Positions 8,640 to 10,200 of a stretch of 10,200 nt of DNA are shown here, piece after piece. The position numbers and the translations under genes were made by a program. The stretch is from the NCBI GenBank assembly GCA_003024985.2, contig PXIH01S0013179.1. One strand, given 5' to 3'. This DNA is from Euperipatoides rowelli. Taxonomy: Eukaryota; Onychophora; Udeonychophora; Euonychophora; Peripatopsidae. Positions within the stretch are counted from its first letter, which is position 1. Every line of letters starts with the position of its first letter. The notes under the pieces are model-generated. The model saw nothing but the letters and a program-made list of their open reading frames with translations, ran no database searches and was not told where the DNA came from.

Positions 8640-8740
8640 TTGTTGCTTAGCAATACCAATTGAACTACAGTATAGTATGTGGTTGAAAAATTGGTTAGGC
8701 GTCAGTGCGCTAAACTAAGCAATACACCGTCCACATACAC
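8640..8740 (-). repeat. Possible tRNA-like SINE fragment or small inverted-repeat structure
   Basis: On the minus strand, TTGCTTAGTTTAGCGCAC (from 8722) resembles a tRNA D-arm/A box. AGTTCAATTGG (about 8656-8666) resembles a B box. The A-to-B distance of about 57 bases is longer than the usual 45 or so, and no clean cloverleaf forms. Alternatively, the patch is an inverted repeat: TTGCTTAG (8643-8650) pairs with CTAAGCAA (8715-8722), and GTATGTGG (8675-8682) pairs with CCACATAC (8731-8738). Neither reading is proven. Confidence 0.3.
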
Positions 8741-8854
8741 TTATTATATCATCAAATTTTAATGATTAATCAAGTTTGTTTATACCCTTGAAAAATCTGA
8801 AAAATATTATTTTAAAGGATTTTTGTACATATTTTACATTTTGTTTCTTTGCAG

Positions 8855-8939
8855 GTTTTGATTGGAGTTTACATTTCAAGTGGGTCCCTTTGACAAAGGA
8901 ACAAAAGGCCGACCGCACTGACCCTACAGAGCCTTTCAA
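8855..8939 (+). CDS. GALNT: Polypeptide N-acetylgalactosaminyltransferase, internal exon (GGFDW block)
   Basis: The acceptor is TTTCTTTGCAG (ends 8854) and the donor is AA|GTAAGG (8940), a strong consensus. The first two bases finish the Gly codon begun at 6703. Then 27 codons follow, starting [20 protein letters not shown] and ending TDPTEPF, with the first two bases of a further codon (AA, probably Lys). GGFDW-x-L-x-F-x-W is a near-invariant ppGalNAc-T segment in the catalytic core. The SLHFKW wording and the TDPTEP ending point to a GALNT14/16-type enzyme rather than GALNT1-type, as judged from memory. The following exon, expected to begin with TP-x-IAGGLF-type sequence, is not found before 10200. 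Confidence 0.95.
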
Positions 8940-9410
8940 GTAAGGAATCTCAGGTGATCAGGACCTGCCTCATTATCTAATTTACAAATATTGTATAATT
9001 TAAATTTTACCATACTTGATGAGTTCCAGAAATAAAAATTAATGCAGACTACAATATTGTTTTTTCAAGCACTTCGGCTTATAAATTAATATTTTTGATT
9101 ATTTGGGTCTAAAATTATCCGTTAACAAAATATTGAATTTTAAATTTTTTTTATACATATGAAACTTTTTTTTTTTAATTTGTTATGATTCATCCGAGGG
9201 TAGTGATGTATGGACGGCTACCAGGTAATGAAGCGTAGGGCGATTCACACAAATACTAGAGGAAAAGAAAGAAAAGGCAACACAGTTAATCAGTGACTTG
9301 GTGATTCAAAATAATATTTACAAATAAACTAAAAGGCCCCATAACCTCAAGATACCATACTTTAGGAATGGTCAAGGTCTTTGGAGTGGCGTCGGCCAGA
9401 CCAACCCTAT

Positions 9411-9635
9411 AAAAGTGCAACATTCTTTTATCATTAAGAATGTGCGCACATGCAAAATTTGCATATGAATAAATTAGCATTGATTTGCATATGGAAAAGA
9501 AGTTACTTATTAGAAATGGCAAGAGCCATTCCAAGCAAGTAAGTCAATTAAAACGTGTGCATCATTCTTTTATAATGAAGAATGTGCACATATGCAAAAT
9601 AATCATGAATAAATTAGGATTGATTTGCATAATTG
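9411..9635. repeat. Duplicated module with conserved hairpin and octamer motifs
   Basis: Two diverged copies (about 9411-9492 and 9551-9632) share the order CATTCTTTTAT...AAGAATGTG, ATGCAAAAT, ATGAATAAATTAG and ATTGATTTGCAT. In both, CATTCTT and AAGAATG can pair as a 7-bp stem with an 8-nt loop (about 9420-9441 and 9563-9584). Exact octamers ATTTGCAT occur at 9457-9464, 9483-9490 and 9623-9630. About 58 bp separate the copies, so they are dispersed rather than strictly tandem. Confidence 0.75.
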
Positions 9636-9924
9636 ATCAGATTATGAATGCGTCACTATAAACTAGCAATGTCACATTAACAAAGTAAACAATACGTTAA
9701 CGAAAATCAGTTTTTCCTTCCCACGGCAAATCAATACAACAAATAAATAAAAAGAATGTGTTTCTTACAAAATCTATATACTGTATATAATAGCCTTAGG
9801 TGTGTGGTACATATCAAATAAAGTAGCACCATCTATTGATTAAAACTGTAATTAAAATTTAATAACTCCAGCTAATATTAGTTTTGGGCTTTAACTTTTA
9901 GAATGTTTTTATTTTTAAACCAAT

Positions 9925-10042
9925 GGGGGAGGGGGAGAAAAATGTGGGGAGGGTGGTAAGAGGAAAAAAAATGGGGGAAATACGATTTTCTCATTTTTAA
10001 ACAGGGGAAGGGGGAAAAAATGGGTGAGGGATAGGGATGGGT
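9925..10042 (+). repeat. G-rich polypurine tract with quadruplex-forming potential
   Basis: The plus strand is nearly all purine with many G runs. Runs at 10004-10007, 10010-10014, 10022-10024 and 10028-10030 have loops of 2, 7 and 3 bases and satisfy the usual G3+N1-7 rule. A second set at 9925-9953 has one longer loop (10 bases). The tract contains an internal near-duplication: CATTTTTAAAC or ATTTTTAAACC followed by G runs, at about 9911 and 9992. Confidence 0.7.
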
Positions 10043-10200
10043 AAATTTGCTTCTCACAAGGAGCAATAGCAACTTGTGACTGCAGCAGCTCTAAACCTGC
10101 TACTTTTACCTGCTACTTTTTGTCACTGTGACAAGCACAACGTTGCTTTTTACTTATAAGATTTTTAGCGCCGCCTATTTGCCAAGTTGTAGCAAAGTAT

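Larger units (their letters stand above)
6704..8854 (+). other. Intron (2151 bp) between GALNT exons, phase 1
   Basis: The donor is GTCAGT and the acceptor is TTTGTTTCTTTGCAG. About two thirds of the intron is two inverted copies of one TIR element plus flanking 76-bp repeats. The remainder (8516-8854) has a nine-base C run (8612-8620) and a tRNA-like or inverted-repeat patch at 8640-8740. A cryptic acceptor-like TTTTGCAG (6941-6948) lies in repeat copy A, but no coding sequence follows it. Confidence 0.85.
8940..10200 (+). other. Partial downstream intron (phase 2), truncated by window
   Basis: It begins at the strong donor GTAAGG and has no acceptor followed by recognisable coding sequence. 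Besides the two repeats listed separately, about 9190-9410 is less AT-rich than its surroundings and may be part of an undefined interspersed repeat. Minus-strand open frames of 82 codons (9286-9534) and 64 codons (9878-10072) show no domain. The second is a Pro/Ser/Phe-rich frame opposite the G-rich tract. At 10121-10133 there is a small palindrome, TGTCACTGTGACA. The 11-base string CTGCTACTTTT occurs twice nearby. Confidence 0.7.

Noticed and set aside
9286-9534. 82-codon minus-strand open frame
   Set aside because: It overlaps the duplicated hairpin/octamer module and is probably a chance frame through an interspersed repeat.
9878-10072. 64-codon Pro/Ser-rich minus-strand open frame
   Set aside because: It is produced by the C/T-rich complement of the G-rich tract, a low-complexity artefact.

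Overview
The window is AT-rich, intron-dominated metazoan DNA, probably from an invertebrate, and it holds three internal exons of one plus-strand gene. The evidence is three short coding blocks with clean AG/GT boundaries and compatible phases, long repeat-filled introns, and many degraded transposons. There is no bacterial gene organisation. Scattered N positions (2892, 4852, 7235, 7252, 7256) indicate a draft assembly. The sequence does not let me name the phylum or species.

The gene encodes a polypeptide N-acetylgalactosaminyltransferase (GT27 family, ppGalNAc-T), the Golgi enzyme that starts mucin-type O-glycosylation. The exons are 3931-4052 (40 codons, with the DSH metal-binding motif), 6616-6703 (29 codons) and 8855-8939 (27 codons). 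Spliced together they read without interruption from GLVRSR through LDSHCE, SPIIDVI and [11 protein letters not shown] to TDPTEPF. This is the middle of the catalytic domain. The wording is closest, from memory, to the GALNT2/14/16 branch. The transmembrane anchor, the rest of the catalytic domain and the C-terminal lectin domain must lie outside the window, because I find no further exon before 3931 or after 8939.

Everything else is intronic and mostly mobile-element debris. In the upstream intron (1-3930) there is a tRNA-like SINE remnant at the left edge, a 49-bp hairpin-forming duplication, and two hAT-type non-autonomous elements 36 bp apart (1129-1883 and 1920-2325), each with recognisable 8-bp target duplications. 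A minus-strand non-LTR retrotransposon reverse-transcriptase pseudogene follows (about 2703-3438). The first hAT element carries a 16-unit, 14-bp minisatellite that looks like an expansion of its own terminal repeat.

The second intron (4053-6615) has a perfect 18-bp palindrome and a degenerate tandem array of about 57-bp units just upstream of exon 2. The third intron (6704-8854) contains two copies of one TIR element in opposite orientation (6953-7660 and 7866-8515). They create a palindrome of about 1.5 kb whose transcript could fold into a long hairpin. One copy lies exactly at a unit boundary of a 76-bp repeat and carries a suspicious internal 113-bp duplication next to Ns. The last, partial intron (8940-10200) has a duplicated hairpin/octamer module and a G-rich tract with quadruplex potential.

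The few open reading frames over 60 codons match no family I recognise and look like chance or antisense frames through repeats. I find no evidence of a new biological system. The most interesting material is the repeat architecture.
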